64,000 nt of DNA from Cellulophaga baltica (GCF_900102165.1 NZ_FNBD01000005.1:186001-250000); one strand, 5' to 3'; counted from the first letter of the stretch, positions 36,829 to 46,037 are shown. Made by a program: numbers and translations. The notes: generated by a model from the sequence alone, not told the origin.

Positions 36829-37563
36829 TTAATTCTGCGCTACATCAAGTTTTTCTCTATCCATTCCTTTAAATACATAGCACCAATTCATATCCTTTAA
36901 GACGACATCATCACCATAATCACGGTATTCTTTATGAAATGAATTCATAATGTCTTCTTTCTTCAGTTCAAAAGAATTATAGCGGTAATCAAGATTTTTA
37001 TTTATTTCTGACTGAATTGAATAGGAATATTGATTACTATCTAAAATATTCATATACGCACTTGAGAACTCAATACTATCCTCGTCATAAGCTATAACTT
37101 TCACTATGATTTCTGCAGGACGGCTATTGGTGTCTGAGCATTCAAAGGCTTTAAATTTATAATAATCTCCAGTCGTTGGGTATTTAACGCGCATTTTCTG
37201 ATTTGCCTGCTCTGCATAGAATCTATTTTCCCATTTGATATCTTTCATCTTTTCATTTCCGAAAAAAGACACTCCAATAAATAGCGCCAAAAAGATAAGA
37301 GCAAATGAATACCAAGGCGTTTTTATATCATCTCTTTGTGATAGTACATGCTGCAATTCAAGTGGCATTTCGTACATATTACTATCACCTTCTTTTCTAA
37401 CAACATAGGCTTTACCTATAGGAAAGAAAGGAATCCAAAATAAATGAAAATAACGCTGACGTACTTCTAAGGTTATTTTTTGATCTCCTGGGTTTTCTGG
37501 AATCCCTAGTTCTCTTGGTGAAAAACTTTTTATTTTAAAATTATTATGTCCGAATACTATCAT
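36829..37563 (-). CDS. Single-pass membrane protein of unknown function
   Basis: A 244-residue protein. The N-terminal 80 residues (MIVFGHNNFKIKSFSPRELG, then RYFHLFWIPFFPIGKAYVV) resemble the short cytosolic region of small zinc-ribbon-like flavobacterial proteins, but no Cys pair is present. One membrane helix lies at about 86-104 (WYSFALIFLALFIGVSFFG). The remaining 140 residues form a soluble beta-rich domain. Topology is likely N-in with the C-terminal domain outside. Family not recognised. Confidence 0.75.
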   Translation of the reverse strand: MIVFGHNNFKIKSFSPRELGIPENPGDQKITLEVRQRYFHLFWIPFFPIGKAYVVRKEGDSNMYEMPLELQHVLSQRDDIKTPWYSFALIFLALFIGVSFFGNEKMKDIKWENRFYAEQANQKMRVKYPTTGDYYKFKAFECSDTNSRPAEIIVKVIAYDEDSIEFSSAYMNILDSNQYSYSIQSEINKNLDYRYNSFELKKEDIMNSFHKEYRDYGDDVVLKDMNWCYVFKGMDREKLDVAQN

Positions 37564-37757
37564 ACTAAAGGTTTATTGGGTTTGGTTGCTTCTAAGCGAA
37601 CGCAAACCAACCCCATTTAGTATTTATTTTCGATGAACACCAACTATTGCTATCAATAAGTATATTTACTACTGTCTGTTTTTAAATTTCAAATTCATTA
37701 CAATTGAGACTCCAGGTTTGCTCACAAGCGAGAATTTACCTTTGGTTTACTTACAAC

Positions 37758-37811
37758 CTCCCGCTAGGTCAGAAAATTTGCGGTGCGAGTGCAATTTTCG
37801 CGCTAGCGGGG
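37758..37811. repeat. GC-rich imperfect palindrome with attC-like geometry, candidate mobile repeat
   Basis: Outer arms CCCGCTAG (37760-37767) and CTAGCGGG (37803-37810) enclose a second arm pair, GAAAATTTGC (37772-37781) and GCAATTTTC (37791-37799), with one extra T on the left. Short unpaired spacers (GTCA, GCG) separate the pairs and a 9-nt tip closes the hairpin. It is far more GC-rich than its surroundings. The paired-arm layout resembles integron attC folds, but the GTTRRRY/RYYYAAC core is absent. It lies next to an accessory gene pair. Confidence 0.6.
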
Positions 37812-37815
37812 ATAT

Positions 37816-38337
37816 TTATTTTAAGCCTAAATGTTCCTCAAATTCTTCTGATAATTTTACTTGCCATATGCCATGAATATATAGCACGTTGTCATCATCT
37901 CTTCCTGATTCACTTCGTTTTGCATACATCGCCATATAAGTTGCATTGCATTTTATACAATTTTTGAAACTAACATCGCAGGTTGCTGATTCAGAATTTT
38001 TATTTAAGGTAATGCCTAATGCGAAAGTTTCTTTAAATCTTATTGTTAGATTAAATATTTCCTTAAATTCGGATAGATATGTATTATCTATGTCGTAATT
38101 GACAAGCCTTTTTTTTTGGGTGTCCTTTCTTGTATGTACGGTATCTAATTCTAAAACACTATTATCATTAATACATTGTATTTGGATTATTGGCCAGGAA
38201 CCGCCATCTGGATATTTAATTTCTTCTTGAATGTTCACTTTTTCAGCTGTTATCCTTGGAAACCATTGGTCTCGATCATTTATAGCTTTGTAAAAAGGTA
38301 AACTATTTATTATTTTTATGTGTATAGTATGGTTCAT
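37816..38337 (-). CDS. Orphan hypothetical protein, accessory islet
   Basis: A 173-residue soluble protein with a Cys-x-x-Cys pair (KNCIKCNATYMAMYAKR) and acidic C-terminus. No known domain is recognised. It follows the upstream hypothetical gene by 6 bp, so the two form an operon. Base composition is more T-rich on the coding complement than neighbours, and the pair is bounded by a palindrome and a gene-poor spacer. These are signs of an acquired islet. An immunity-type role is possible, but nothing specific supports it. Confidence 0.65.
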   Translation of the reverse strand: MNHTIHIKIINSLPFYKAINDRDQWFPRITAEKVNIQEEIKYPDGGSWPIIQIQCINDNSVLELDTVHTRKDTQKKRLVNYDIDNTYLSEFKEIFNLTIRFKETFALGITLNKNSESATCDVSFKNCIKCNATYMAMYAKRSESGRDDDNVLYIHGIWQVKLSEEFEEHLGLK

Positions 38338-38343
38338 TGGGGA

Positions 38344-39177
38344 CTATTGTTTTTCATAAATATGAAGTATATTTCCAGGTACTTTAACTCCTACCATAGT
38401 ATCATTCGCTTTTATTTGTGAAACAAAATCCTTATTAGTCTTAGTTGGTTTCTTGTTAAAATCTCGCAACATTTCTGTTTTGAATTTTAGTTTATTTGTT
38501 TCTAAATCAATAATACCCCAAGAGCTATATATATCCTCTCCCTTTTTAACTAAGGCCACATATAATTCATTTTTATGAAAATATGGAGTGCATTGAGTTT
38601 CAAAAACAAAATCGCCTAATTCATCAGATAAATCTATACGTTCTATTTCAAAAGAATCTTTATTCATAACCTGTACTATTTGACTGGCACGGCCAACCGA
38701 ATATATCTTGCTTTCGTGATCGAAAATATTTGGACCAAAGGCGTTCGTTGCAAAAACACATTCTCCTGAATTTATATCCACCACTCGAAAGCCATAGCTG
38801 TTCCAGTTTTTATCATTTGCATATATGTAGAGATAATTCACACCTATGAGGAGTTTATTAATAGATGTAATTTCCTTAAAAGAATATTCAGCTATGTTAG
38901 TTTCCCATAGAACTTGTTGTGATGATAATGAAATACAGGTAAAAGTTGTGCCTTTTAATAATAATAAAGAACCATTTGAAAGTAACTTTGCCAAATCATG
39001 ATTGTAATTTTCAAAGACAACTTTGTTAGTTAGTGCTTTGTATAAATAAAGATATTCAGTTTCGCCTCTAATCTCTTTAATAAGAATTCCAACATCCAAA
39101 ATAAAATCAACAATTTGCCGTAAATAATTTTTATTAAATAATATTTTAATCTTTTCTTGAAATAAATCGTTGTACAC
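38344..39177 (-). CDS. Orphan protein with PQQ-like propeller repeats, accessory islet
   Basis: A 277-residue soluble protein. Repeating phrases such as LLLLKGTTFTCISLSSQQVLWET, VVDINSGECVFAT and WGIIDLETNKLKFKTEM follow the pattern of PQQ-like or similar beta-propeller blades. No signal peptide is present. It is the first of two genes in the islet and shows weak codon bias. The family is not recognised; similar orphan propellers occur among polymorphic-toxin immunity genes, but no toxin is present here. Confidence 0.65.
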   Translation of the reverse strand: MYNDLFQEKIKILFNKNYLRQIVDFILDVGILIKEIRGETEYLYLYKALTNKVVFENYNHDLAKLLSNGSLLLLKGTTFTCISLSSQQVLWETNIAEYSFKEITSINKLLIGVNYLYIYANDKNWNSYGFRVVDINSGECVFATNAFGPNIFDHESKIYSVGRASQIVQVMNKDSFEIERIDLSDELGDFVFETQCTPYFHKNELYVALVKKGEDIYSSWGIIDLETNKLKFKTEMLRDFNKKPTKTNKDFVSQIKANDTMVGVKVPGNILHIYEKQ

Positions 39178-39513
39178 GATTGCAAATTCAATGTTCCAAA
39201 TTATATTATATCCATTGATTACAGATAAAACAAACTTATTCGAGATCTCAAATTTTGTGTCTTCTAAAGTTGAGGAAGTTATAATTTTTATAATGTAATC
39301 AACTTTATAAAAAATGAAATTTTTATTAATATAAAAATCTGGTGAAATATTTTTAATTGTTTTTTTTTAGAGATAACATTTACTTAAAAATTTTATTAAA
39401 ATTTCCGTTTACCAATTGGATAATATTTTGATCAGTTATTTCCCCGATCGGCAAAGTCTCCCAGCTTTGAGGCTACACTGTTTGAAATGTTCAATTCTTT
39501 TTAGTATTTAAAA
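39178..39513. other. 336-bp gene-free spacer of the accessory islet
   Basis: Strongly AT-rich left part (39178-39410). A more GC-rich stretch at about 39435-39480 contains the palindrome CCGATCGG and looks like a remnant of something else. No ORF, tRNA or clear terminator was found. Confidence 0.45.
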
Positions 39514-41694
39514 TTACTTTCGCTCTCCCGGCTTATAGGTTTCCTTTGCTCTTTTCAACACATCATCTTTATAAAAAGCGACGTCTTTAAATTGCATCGC
39601 AGCATAGCGTGCTATTTGATCATCAAAATGGGGCGATTTTGGATCTCCACTTTGACCGCCTGCCAGCATACTTTTTGCTTTTACCTTAGCTCCAAACTCT
39701 ACAACAGCCACAAAACTATTACCTCTAGTCCCGTAGATTTTTTTAGTATCATTGGTATAACTTACTCCATATGCTGCCAATGCACCCCACCTACCCGAAG
39801 CAAACCCTATAGGAATACTTGGCAAACTATCGTTAAAAGCCTGACGAATATCTCCGTTTAAGCGTTGATACCTGTTTACTTCTCCCCAAGGCGTATTCCA
39901 GGTGCCAAAATCTTCCTCTAATTTTTCTAGTACTGCTTTGAAAACCCTTAATCGCTCTTCAAATGGTGTATCTGTACCAAAATAATTTAAGCGCTCCATA
40001 TCACTAAAACCCTTGGGTGCTATTGCTATTTTGCCATACATAGTGCCATAATAATGTGCTAAAGTCATGGCTACAGATTCTTTAGCCGTTTTTAAATTCC
40101 AAGATCTAAGTACTTCTATTGGAGCTCCTAATTCTTTGGTTTTATCTGCCTTATCATATGCCTCTACCAAGCCTGGAATTAATTTTTCAAATGCGGGCAA
40201 ATAGGGATCGTGTGCTAATTGTATTAAACTATCTATGGTATACCCACTTCTATCAGTCAGTAAATTAATGGCATGAACCCCTCTGAAATTCTCTTGATCT
40301 CTAGACATATATTTTGGATACTCTTCCTTTTTAGGGCTAAATTCTAAGGCTGCTGTAAAAGGAGTGGAATTACAATTCTGAAACCATCCGTTCTCAGGAT
40401 TTAAAATCAGAATATTTTCATCAACAGTATGCAAACCTTGCCAATCTGTTTTAGGGTTACTCCCATCAACAGGCTGCGTATAATCATATATTGTATCGCG
40501 TTTCGGGACAAAATTTCCATGGAAATACGCAATATTCCCTTCCGCATCTGCATAGACGGTATTATTAGAGGAGTTGGTTCTTATATCCATCATTTCTCTA
40601 AAACCTTTATAACCCGTCTGTTTTGTACGGATATAAGATTGCTCTAAAGCTTTTACAGGTTCCCACATCATTGCAGAAGCCGTCCACTGGCCATCTACCA
40701 TATGCGTAATTGGCCCGTGGTGTGTTCTATAGGTTGGCACGTTCTTTTCTTTAATACTATCTCCTACTTTATATTTGAGAATGACTTCTCCAACCGTTAC
40801 TGGTCGTAATTCTTCACCGTATTGATACACCAATTGATCGTCAACCTCTAGAATAGTTTCTTTAAACTCATCCATCACATCAGTATACGTGGAAGTATGC
40901 ATCCATCCAGTTTTTTCGTTAAAGCCTTGATACACAAAAAACTGACCCCAAGTTACCGCTCCATAGGCATTTAAGCCTTCTTCACTTACCACATGCACTT
41001 CGCCTCTAAAGAAAAATGAGGTATGTGGGTTGATTAACAACAACGGATTTCCTGATTGGGTTAGTTTACCTGAAATGGCGATTCCGTTAGAGCCTTGTGG
41101 TTCTGCCATTTCTTCAACCTTTTTTAGTTCTAGTTGTTTAAGTTTTGGAAATTCCATTCCGCTTTCATAAAAAGCCTTTATCTTACTACTAGATATCCGT
41201 TCAATATCGCCACCAATAGAGCCTTCACTAAAATACATTGGCATCCAAGGTTCAAAATGGGTAAGCAATTTTGGTTTTACTTCTGGGTGTGTTTCTAAAT
41301 AATAATTAATACCATCAGCAAATGCATCACATAATTTCTTTAACCATTCTGGGCTATTCTCATAATTTGCTTTCGCCTCGTCTTCTGTCATGAATAGTTT
41401 AGCCCGCAAATCACTATACAAAGCATCTTCTCCTTCTACTTCTGCCAACCTACCTGTGGCCCAGATATAATTTTGTTCCACCCTATTAAAATCATCTTCA
41501 CATTGTGCGTACAAAAGTCCGAATACCGCATCGGCATCCGTTTTCCCATAAATATGAGGCACTCCAAAATCATCTCTAATAATTTCTACATGGGTAACAT
41601 AGTTTTTATATTGATCTGCTACAGCATTATTTTTTGATTCGGAAGAACAACTTAGCAAAGTCATTACAAAAATTAGCAAAAGACAATTTTTCAT
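39514..41694 (-). CDS. Penicillin acylase family (Ntn-hydrolase) lipoprotein
   Basis: A 726-residue lipoprotein (LLSC, Cys16). The N-terminal alpha region begins VEIIRDDFGVPHIYG and contains YAQCEDDFNRVEQ, both typical of penicillin amidases and acyl-homoserine-lactone acylases. Autocleavage would expose Ser202 in QGSNGIAIS as the nucleophile of the beta subunit. Conserved downstream segments include INPHTSFFFRGEVH and TYTDVMDEF. It is probably periplasmic and cleaves amide-linked acyl groups. The substrate (beta-lactam, acyl-homoserine lactone or acyl-peptide) is not determinable. Transcribed alone. Confidence 0.9.
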   Translation of the reverse strand: MKNCLLLIFVMTLLSCSSESKNNAVADQYKNYVTHVEIIRDDFGVPHIYGKTDADAVFGLLYAQCEDDFNRVEQNYIWATGRLAEVEGEDALYSDLRAKLFMTEDEAKANYENSPEWLKKLCDAFADGINYYLETHPEVKPKLLTHFEPWMPMYFSEGSIGGDIERISSSKIKAFYESGMEFPKLKQLELKKVEEMAEPQGSNGIAISGKLTQSGNPLLLINPHTSFFFRGEVHVVSEEGLNAYGAVTWGQFFVYQGFNEKTGWMHTSTYTDVMDEFKETILEVDDQLVYQYGEELRPVTVGEVILKYKVGDSIKEKNVPTYRTHHGPITHMVDGQWTASAMMWEPVKALEQSYIRTKQTGYKGFREMMDIRTNSSNNTVYADAEGNIAYFHGNFVPKRDTIYDYTQPVDGSNPKTDWQGLHTVDENILILNPENGWFQNCNSTPFTAALEFSPKKEEYPKYMSRDQENFRGVHAINLLTDRSGYTIDSLIQLAHDPYLPAFEKLIPGLVEAYDKADKTKELGAPIEVLRSWNLKTAKESVAMTLAHYYGTMYGKIAIAPKGFSDMERLNYFGTDTPFEERLRVFKAVLEKLEEDFGTWNTPWGEVNRYQRLNGDIRQAFNDSLPSIPIGFASGRWGALAAYGVSYTNDTKKIYGTRGNSFVAVVEFGAKVKAKSMLAGGQSGDPKSPHFDDQIARYAAMQFKDVAFYKDDVLKRAKETYKPGERK

Positions 41695-41809
41695 TGGAAA
41701 AGGTTTAAGGTTGATGAAATGAAAATAAAGGTCTTGGTGATTAAATACTAATTTTCAACTAAAAAAAACCTAGCAGCTTCTTCTAAGCCTATTTCCAATC
41801 AATTTAAAG

Positions 41810-41817
41810 TAACTTTG
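41810..41817 (+). promoter_or_regulatory. -7 promoter element of the ABC exporter gene
   Basis: TAACTTTG matches the Bacteroidota TAnnTTTG consensus, 30 bp before the ATG. A -33 element is not obvious. Confidence 0.5.
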
Positions 41818-41847
41818 CATTTCATTTATTTATCATAATTCTCAAGC

Positions 41848-43584
41848 ATGGCAGAAAAAAAAGTTAGCATTCTTACCGCATTCAAAACAATTATTTGGCC
41901 TAGAAGAAATCTTGTATTTATAGGACTTTTATTAATTGTAATTAGCAAAGCTGCAAGTTTTGTTGCCCCTATGTCTCTTAAGTATTTAATGGATGATATT
42001 ATTCCTAATAAGGATATTCACCTATTAAAAATATTAGTTGGCGTTGTAGCGCTAGCTATACTAGTACAAGCCATAACTTCTTTTCTATTAACAAAAATAT
42101 TAAGTGTACAAGCGCAATATTTAATCTCAGAATTAAGAGCTCAAGTACAAAAAAAGGTGCTTTCCTTACCCATTCGCTTTTTTGATAATGCAAAATCTGG
42201 TGCATTAGTTTCTAGAATTATGTCTGATGTTGAGGGGGTACGAAATCTAATAGGCACAGGTTTAGTACAATTGGTAGGCGGATCTATAACCGCGATAGTT
42301 GCCTTAATTTTATTGTTAAAAACTAGTGTTTCCATGACCTTATTTACATTAGTACCCTTAGCCATATTTGCAATAATAGCCTTAAAAGCTTTTAAAGTGA
42401 TCAGACCTATATTTAGAAATAGAGGAAAGATCAATGCCGAAGTAAAAGGCAGATTAACAGAAACCTTAGGCGGTGTACGCGTCATTAAAGGGTTCAATGC
42501 TGAAGAACAAGAGAGCAAGGTTTTTGAAGAAGGGGTAGATAAATTATTTCAAAATGTAAAAAAGAGTTTAACAGCTACCGCATTCATGACTAGTTCCAGC
42601 ACCTTCTTATTAGGTATTGCCACTACTGGAATTATGGGTATTGGCGGCTATAAAATTATGATGGACCAACTCACCATTGGTGAATTTTTAACTTTTACTT
42701 TTTTATTAGGATTGATGGTAGCTCCGATTGTACAGATGAGTAATGTTGGGAGTCAACTAACCGAAGCTTTAGCTGGGCTAGACCGTACGGAAGAGTTAAT
42801 GAATATGACACCAGAATCTGATGAAGAGAATAGAACTATCGTTTTAGAAAATATAGACGGAGATATTATATTTGATGATGTATCTTTTGCTTATGAAGAA
42901 GACAAAGATGTATTGCATAATATAAATTTTGAAGTCAAGTCTGGAAATGTTGTTGCCTTAGTGGGTAGTTCTGGCTCTGGAAAATCTACGATTGCAGGCT
43001 TAGCTGCTACCTTTCTAAATCCGGCATCAGGTAAAATTACCATTGATGGCCATGATGTTTCTAAAGTAAATTTAAATAGCTACCGACAGAATCTTGGTGT
43101 TGTTTTACAAGACGAATTCTTGTTTGAAGGCACCATTCGTGAGAATATCTTATTCCCTAGACCAAATGCTTCTGAGGAAGAATTGCAAGCTGCTGTTGAA
43201 GCTGCCTATGTAAATGAATTCACAGAGCGATTCGAAAAAGGATTAGACACCTTAATAGGCGAACGTGGTGTAAAATTATCTGGGGGTCAGCGCCAAAGAA
43301 TCGCCATTGCAAGAGCTGTTTTAGCTAATCCTAAAATTTTAATTTTAGATGAAGCTACTTCTAATCTAGATACAGAAAGTGAGGCTTTAATTCAAAAAAG
43401 TTTGGCTAGTTTAACCGAAGGAAGAACCACTTTTGTAATTGCCCACAGGTTAAGTACCATCCGAAAAGCAAATCAAATATTAGTCATTGAAAATGGCCGA
43501 ATTGCCGAGCAAGGGACGCATGATGACTTAATTGCTAAAGAAGGGCGTTACTACAATTTATTTACCTACCAAGCTAGGATATAA
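41848..43584 (+). CDS. ABC exporter, fused permease-ATPase (MsbA/multidrug type)
   Basis: A 578-residue half-transporter. Six membrane helices occupy the first 320 residues, with a type IV exporter coupling pattern (VKGRLTETLGGVRVIKGFNAEEQE). The ATPase domain shows Walker A GSSGSGKST (about 376-384), Q-loop VVLQDEFLF, signature LSGGQRQRIAIARA, Walker B/D-loop ILILDEATSNLD and H-loop IAHRLSTI. It should homodimerise in the inner membrane and export lipids or drugs. It is monocistronic with its own promoter and terminator. Substrate unknown. Confidence 0.95.
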   Translation: MAEKKVSILTAFKTIIWPRRNLVFIGLLLIVISKAASFVAPMSLKYLMDDIIPNKDIHLLKILVGVVALAILVQAITSFLLTKILSVQAQYLISELRAQVQKKVLSLPIRFFDNAKSGALVSRIMSDVEGVRNLIGTGLVQLVGGSITAIVALILLLKTSVSMTLFTLVPLAIFAIIALKAFKVIRPIFRNRGKINAEVKGRLTETLGGVRVIKGFNAEEQESKVFEEGVDKLFQNVKKSLTATAFMTSSSTFLLGIATTGIMGIGGYKIMMDQLTIGEFLTFTFLLGLMVAPIVQMSNVGSQLTEALAGLDRTEELMNMTPESDEENRTIVLENIDGDIIFDDVSFAYEEDKDVLHNINFEVKSGNVVALVGSSGSGKSTIAGLAATFLNPASGKITIDGHDVSKVNLNSYRQNLGVVLQDEFLFEGTIRENILFPRPNASEEELQAAVEAAYVNEFTERFEKGLDTLIGERGVKLSGGQRQRIAIARAVLANPKILILDEATSNLDTESEALIQKSLASLTEGRTTFVIAHRLSTIRKANQILVIENGRIAEQGTHDDLIAKEGRYYNLFTYQARI

Positions 43585-43592
43585 GGGCATAA

Positions 43593-43637
43593 AAAAGGCT
43601 AGTTTAAAACGATAAGATCATCTTAAACTAGCCTTTT
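43593..43637. terminator. Bidirectional intrinsic terminator
   Basis: A 15-bp inverted repeat (AAAAGGCTAGTTTAA with its complement) spans 43593-43637, with A and T runs outside. It lies between the convergent ABC exporter and ferredoxin genes. Confidence 0.9.
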
Positions 43638-43655
43638 AAATTTTTTTGTTAGCGC

Positions 43656-43985
43656 TTAACTCTCAGGAGCCAATTCTAATTCTAGCCCTTCTAAATCTTC
43701 AGAAAGGTGTATTTGACATCCTAAACGGCTGTTATCTTTTACATAAAATGCTTCTGCTAACATAGCATCCTCATCATCAGACTTTTCAGGCAATGCTACA
43801 TCATTTAAAACGTAACATTGACAAGAAGCACACATTGCCATACCACCACACACACCAATAGTACCTTCTGGAGCTAATTCATATGCACGAACCAATTCCA
43901 TAACATTCATATTCATATCTGTTGGCGCATCTACCTCATGCGTAACTCCTTCTCGGTCTGTGATTTTTATTTTTATATCGGCCAT
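43656..43985 (-). CDS. [2Fe-2S] ferredoxin, adrenodoxin/Isc-type
   Basis: A 109-residue ferredoxin. Cluster ligands follow the pattern C-x5-C-x2-C in GVCGGMAMCASC plus a fourth Cys in SRLGCQIH. The order and acidic C-terminus (ELELAPES) are those of vertebrate-type electron-transfer ferredoxins. It lies 76 bp downstream of the Nfu-like gene on the same strand, close to the Fe-S carriers, so a role in Fe-S assembly or as an electron donor is plausible. Confidence 0.93.
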   Translation of the reverse strand: MADIKIKITDREGVTHEVDAPTDMNMNVMELVRAYELAPEGTIGVCGGMAMCASCQCYVLNDVALPEKSDDEDAMLAEAFYVKDNSRLGCQIHLSEDLEGLELELAPES

Positions 43986-44061
43986 GGTTATATCCTATTA
44001 AAAATTCCCGTAGTCATTTTCAAGACTAAGGGAATTGTACTTTATATTTTTATAAAACTAA

Positions 44062-44301
44062 TTAAGCAACATTAATCACCTCTTCAATTTGAGGGGCGTA
44101 CTTTTTTATGGTCATTTCAACACCACTTTTCAAAGTCATTTGATTTACAGAGCACCCAATACAAGCACCTTCTAATCTAACTTTTACAGAAGTATCGTTA
44201 TCTATAGAAATTAATGAAATATCACCTCCATCACTTTGTAAAAAAGGCCTAATTTCTTCTAGCGCTTTTTCTACATTTAATTTTACTTCTTCTGATGTCA
44301 T
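44062..44301 (-). CDS. NifU C-terminal-domain (Nfu-type) Fe-S scaffold
   Basis: Start at 44301 (MTSEEVKLNVEKALEE), two bases after the stop of the Mrp gene; a longer frame to 44328 would overlap it. The 79-residue product carries the CIGCSVNQMTLKSGVE motif, whose two Cys residues hold a transferable Fe-S cluster in Nfu proteins. LQSDGGDISLI is another family mark. It is co-transcribed with the Mrp-type carrier, as is common in Bacteroidota. Confidence 0.94.
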   Translation of the reverse strand: MTSEEVKLNVEKALEEIRPFLQSDGGDISLISIDNDTSVKVRLEGACIGCSVNQMTLKSGVEMTIKKYAPQIEEVINVA

Positions 44302-44303
44302 AA

Positions 44304-45452
44304 TTATTTCTTTTTTACTGGCGAGCACCCCGCCATAGTCGTTATTTTAATTGCCTCTGTAGGTGGTAACTCTTCATTTCTACTTACCACTTCTTGTACC
44401 ACGTTTTTAGTGATTTCTTCAAAAGCATTTGCTATAGGCGTACCTACTTGCATTGCTGCTGGCCTACCTACATCTCCCGCTTCACGTATACTTTGTACCA
44501 AAGGAATCTCTCCTAAGAAAGGCACTTTTAAGTCTTCAGATAAATGCTTAGCACCTTCTTTTCCAAAAATGTAATATTTATTATCTGGCAACTCTTCTGG
44601 AGTAAAATACGCCATATTTTCAACGATACCTAATACAGGTACGTTAATAGAGTCTTGTTGAAACATAGCAACACCTTTACGAGCATCTGCTAAAGCTACC
44701 TCTTGCGGAGTACTCACTACAACAGCGCCAGTTACCGGCATGGCTTGCATGATACTTAAATGAATATCTCCTGTTCCCGGAGGTAAATCTATTAACATAA
44801 AATCTATTTCTCCCCAGTGTGCATCAAAAATCATTTGATTTAATGCCTTAGAAGCCATTGGCCCTCTCCAAATTACCGCTTGGTTAGGTTGGGTAAAAAA
44901 GCCAATAGAAAGAAGCTTAACGCCGTAACTCTCTACCGGTTTCATTTTAGATTTCCCTTCTATGGTTACCGCCAAAGGTTTCTCCATAGCAACATCAAAC
45001 ATAATAGGCATTGATGGCCCGTAAATATCCGCATCCAACAAGCCTACTTTAAAGCCCATTTTTGCTAAGGTTACTGCTAAATTTGCAGTAACGGTAGATT
45101 TCCCTACACCACCTTTACCTGATGCTACGGCAATAATATTTTTTATTCCCGGAAGTGGCTTCCCTTTAATTTCGTTAGTCTTGGGCTTATCTGCAGCAGC
45201 AGGAGCTTCAACTTTAACATTAATCTTTATTTTTGCTTTTTCGTAAACCTCTTTATGGATGATTTTTAAAATCTCTACTTCGGTTTTCTTTCTTGCTTGA
45301 AGACTTGGGTTTGCAATAGTAATATCTACTTCAACCTCATCACCAAAAATCTGAATATTTTTTACAGCACCGCTTTCTACCATGTTTTTACCTTCTCCTG
45401 GTACTGTAATTTGTTCTAAAGCTTTAAGAACATCTTTTTTTTCTAATTTCAT
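44304..45452 (-). CDS. Mrp/NBP35-type P-loop Fe-S cluster carrier (ApbC)
   Basis: A 382-residue cytosolic protein. The N-terminal 100 residues match the MIP18/DUF59 domain (LKALEQITVPG, VEVDITIANPS). The P-loop domain has a deviant Walker A, ASGKGGVGKSTV (about residues 109-120), LLDADIYGPSMP and DLPPGTGD. A late Cys motif is partly kept (AGCSPVKKK). Members carry Fe-S clusters to apo-proteins. It is the first gene of a two- or three-gene Fe-S operon with Nfu and perhaps ferredoxin, with a -7 element upstream. Confidence 0.95.
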   Translation of the reverse strand: MKLEKKDVLKALEQITVPGEGKNMVESGAVKNIQIFGDEVEVDITIANPSLQARKKTEVEILKIIHKEVYEKAKIKINVKVEAPAAADKPKTNEIKGKPLPGIKNIIAVASGKGGVGKSTVTANLAVTLAKMGFKVGLLDADIYGPSMPIMFDVAMEKPLAVTIEGKSKMKPVESYGVKLLSIGFFTQPNQAVIWRGPMASKALNQMIFDAHWGEIDFMLIDLPPGTGDIHLSIMQAMPVTGAVVVSTPQEVALADARKGVAMFQQDSINVPVLGIVENMAYFTPEELPDNKYYIFGKEGAKHLSEDLKVPFLGEIPLVQSIREAGDVGRPAAMQVGTPIANAFEEITKNVVQEVVSRNEELPPTEAIKITTMAGCSPVKKK

Positions 45453-45576
45453 CTGAGTGTTTTACTGCTGTTTATTTGTAAGACGTAATTTTCATGAATT
45501 CATTTCAAAAAAACTCAAAAAAGAGTCCGATAATTACGCTATTAAATTCCGATGTAACAAATTGAAATTTATCCTA

Positions 45577-45584
45577 CAAAGATA
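45577..45584 (-). promoter_or_regulatory. -7 promoter element of the Mrp-Nfu operon
   Basis: On the minus strand the octamer reads TATCTTTG, a full match to TAnnTTTG. It would give a leader of about 115 nt before the Mrp start codon. Confidence 0.5.
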
Positions 45585-45690
45585 CGGTTTAGAAAGTATA
45601 TTAAGAAAACTAGAAATTGAAATATAACATTGTTAGATAAGATTCTTCTATTTGGTACGCGATCCTATTGGTTATGTTCGAAACGCACGA

Positions 45691-46035
45691 TTACAGCGCT
45701 GTATCTAACTCTAGAAAAGGATCCCAAAAAAGAGTGTCCAGATTCTGAATCTGATTTTCTACCACCTCAACGCCTTCACTCTCTAAAAGTTGCTGCATGA
45801 GATTGGTGCCATCAAAATGGTGTTTCCCAGTTAATAACCCTTGTTTATTGACCACCCTGTGCGCCGGAACATCTTCTAAATTATGAGATGCATTCATGGC
45901 CCAACCTACCATTCTTGCACTTCTTGCTGCTCCTAAATATTTTGCAATAGCCCCATAGGAAGTTACGCGGCCATAAGGTATTAACTTAGCCACTTGATGT
46001 ACTTTGTGAAAGAAATTTTTAGATTCTTCTTCCAT
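45691..46035 (-). CDS. Alkyltransferase-like protein (ATL), MGMT family without the acceptor Cys
   Basis: A 114-residue protein of the O6-alkylguanine-DNA alkyltransferase fold, reduced to the DNA-binding domain (VTSYGAIAKYLG, ARMVGWAMNAS). The active-site motif PCHRV is PAHRV here, so the methyl-accepting Cys is replaced by Ala. ATL proteins bind O6-alkylguanine lesions and channel them to nucleotide excision repair rather than repairing them directly. It is the last gene of the trmB operon, 2 bp after the LysE gene; the cluster is otherwise unrelated in function. Confidence 0.92.
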   Translation of the reverse strand: MEEESKNFFHKVHQVAKLIPYGRVTSYGAIAKYLGAARSARMVGWAMNASHNLEDVPAHRVVNKQGLLTGKHHFDGTNLMQQLLESEGVEVVENQIQNLDTLFWDPFLELDTAL

Positions 46036-46037
46036 TT

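Noticed and set aside
37758-37811. True integron attC site
   Set aside because: The RYYYAAC/GTTRRRY core is absent and no integrase is in the window; only the fold geometry is similar.
37816-39177. Toxin-immunity module
   Set aside because: No toxin, delivery domain or known immunity motif is visible; the two genes are simply orphans.
39435-39480. Possible insertion-sequence end near the penicillin acylase gene
   Set aside because: Only a short palindrome and raised GC; no transposase fragment, direct repeats or second inverted end.
44302-44328. Longer start for the Nfu-type gene
   Set aside because: It would overlap the end of the Mrp gene; the start at 44301 gives a typical Nfu N-terminus and 2-bp spacing.
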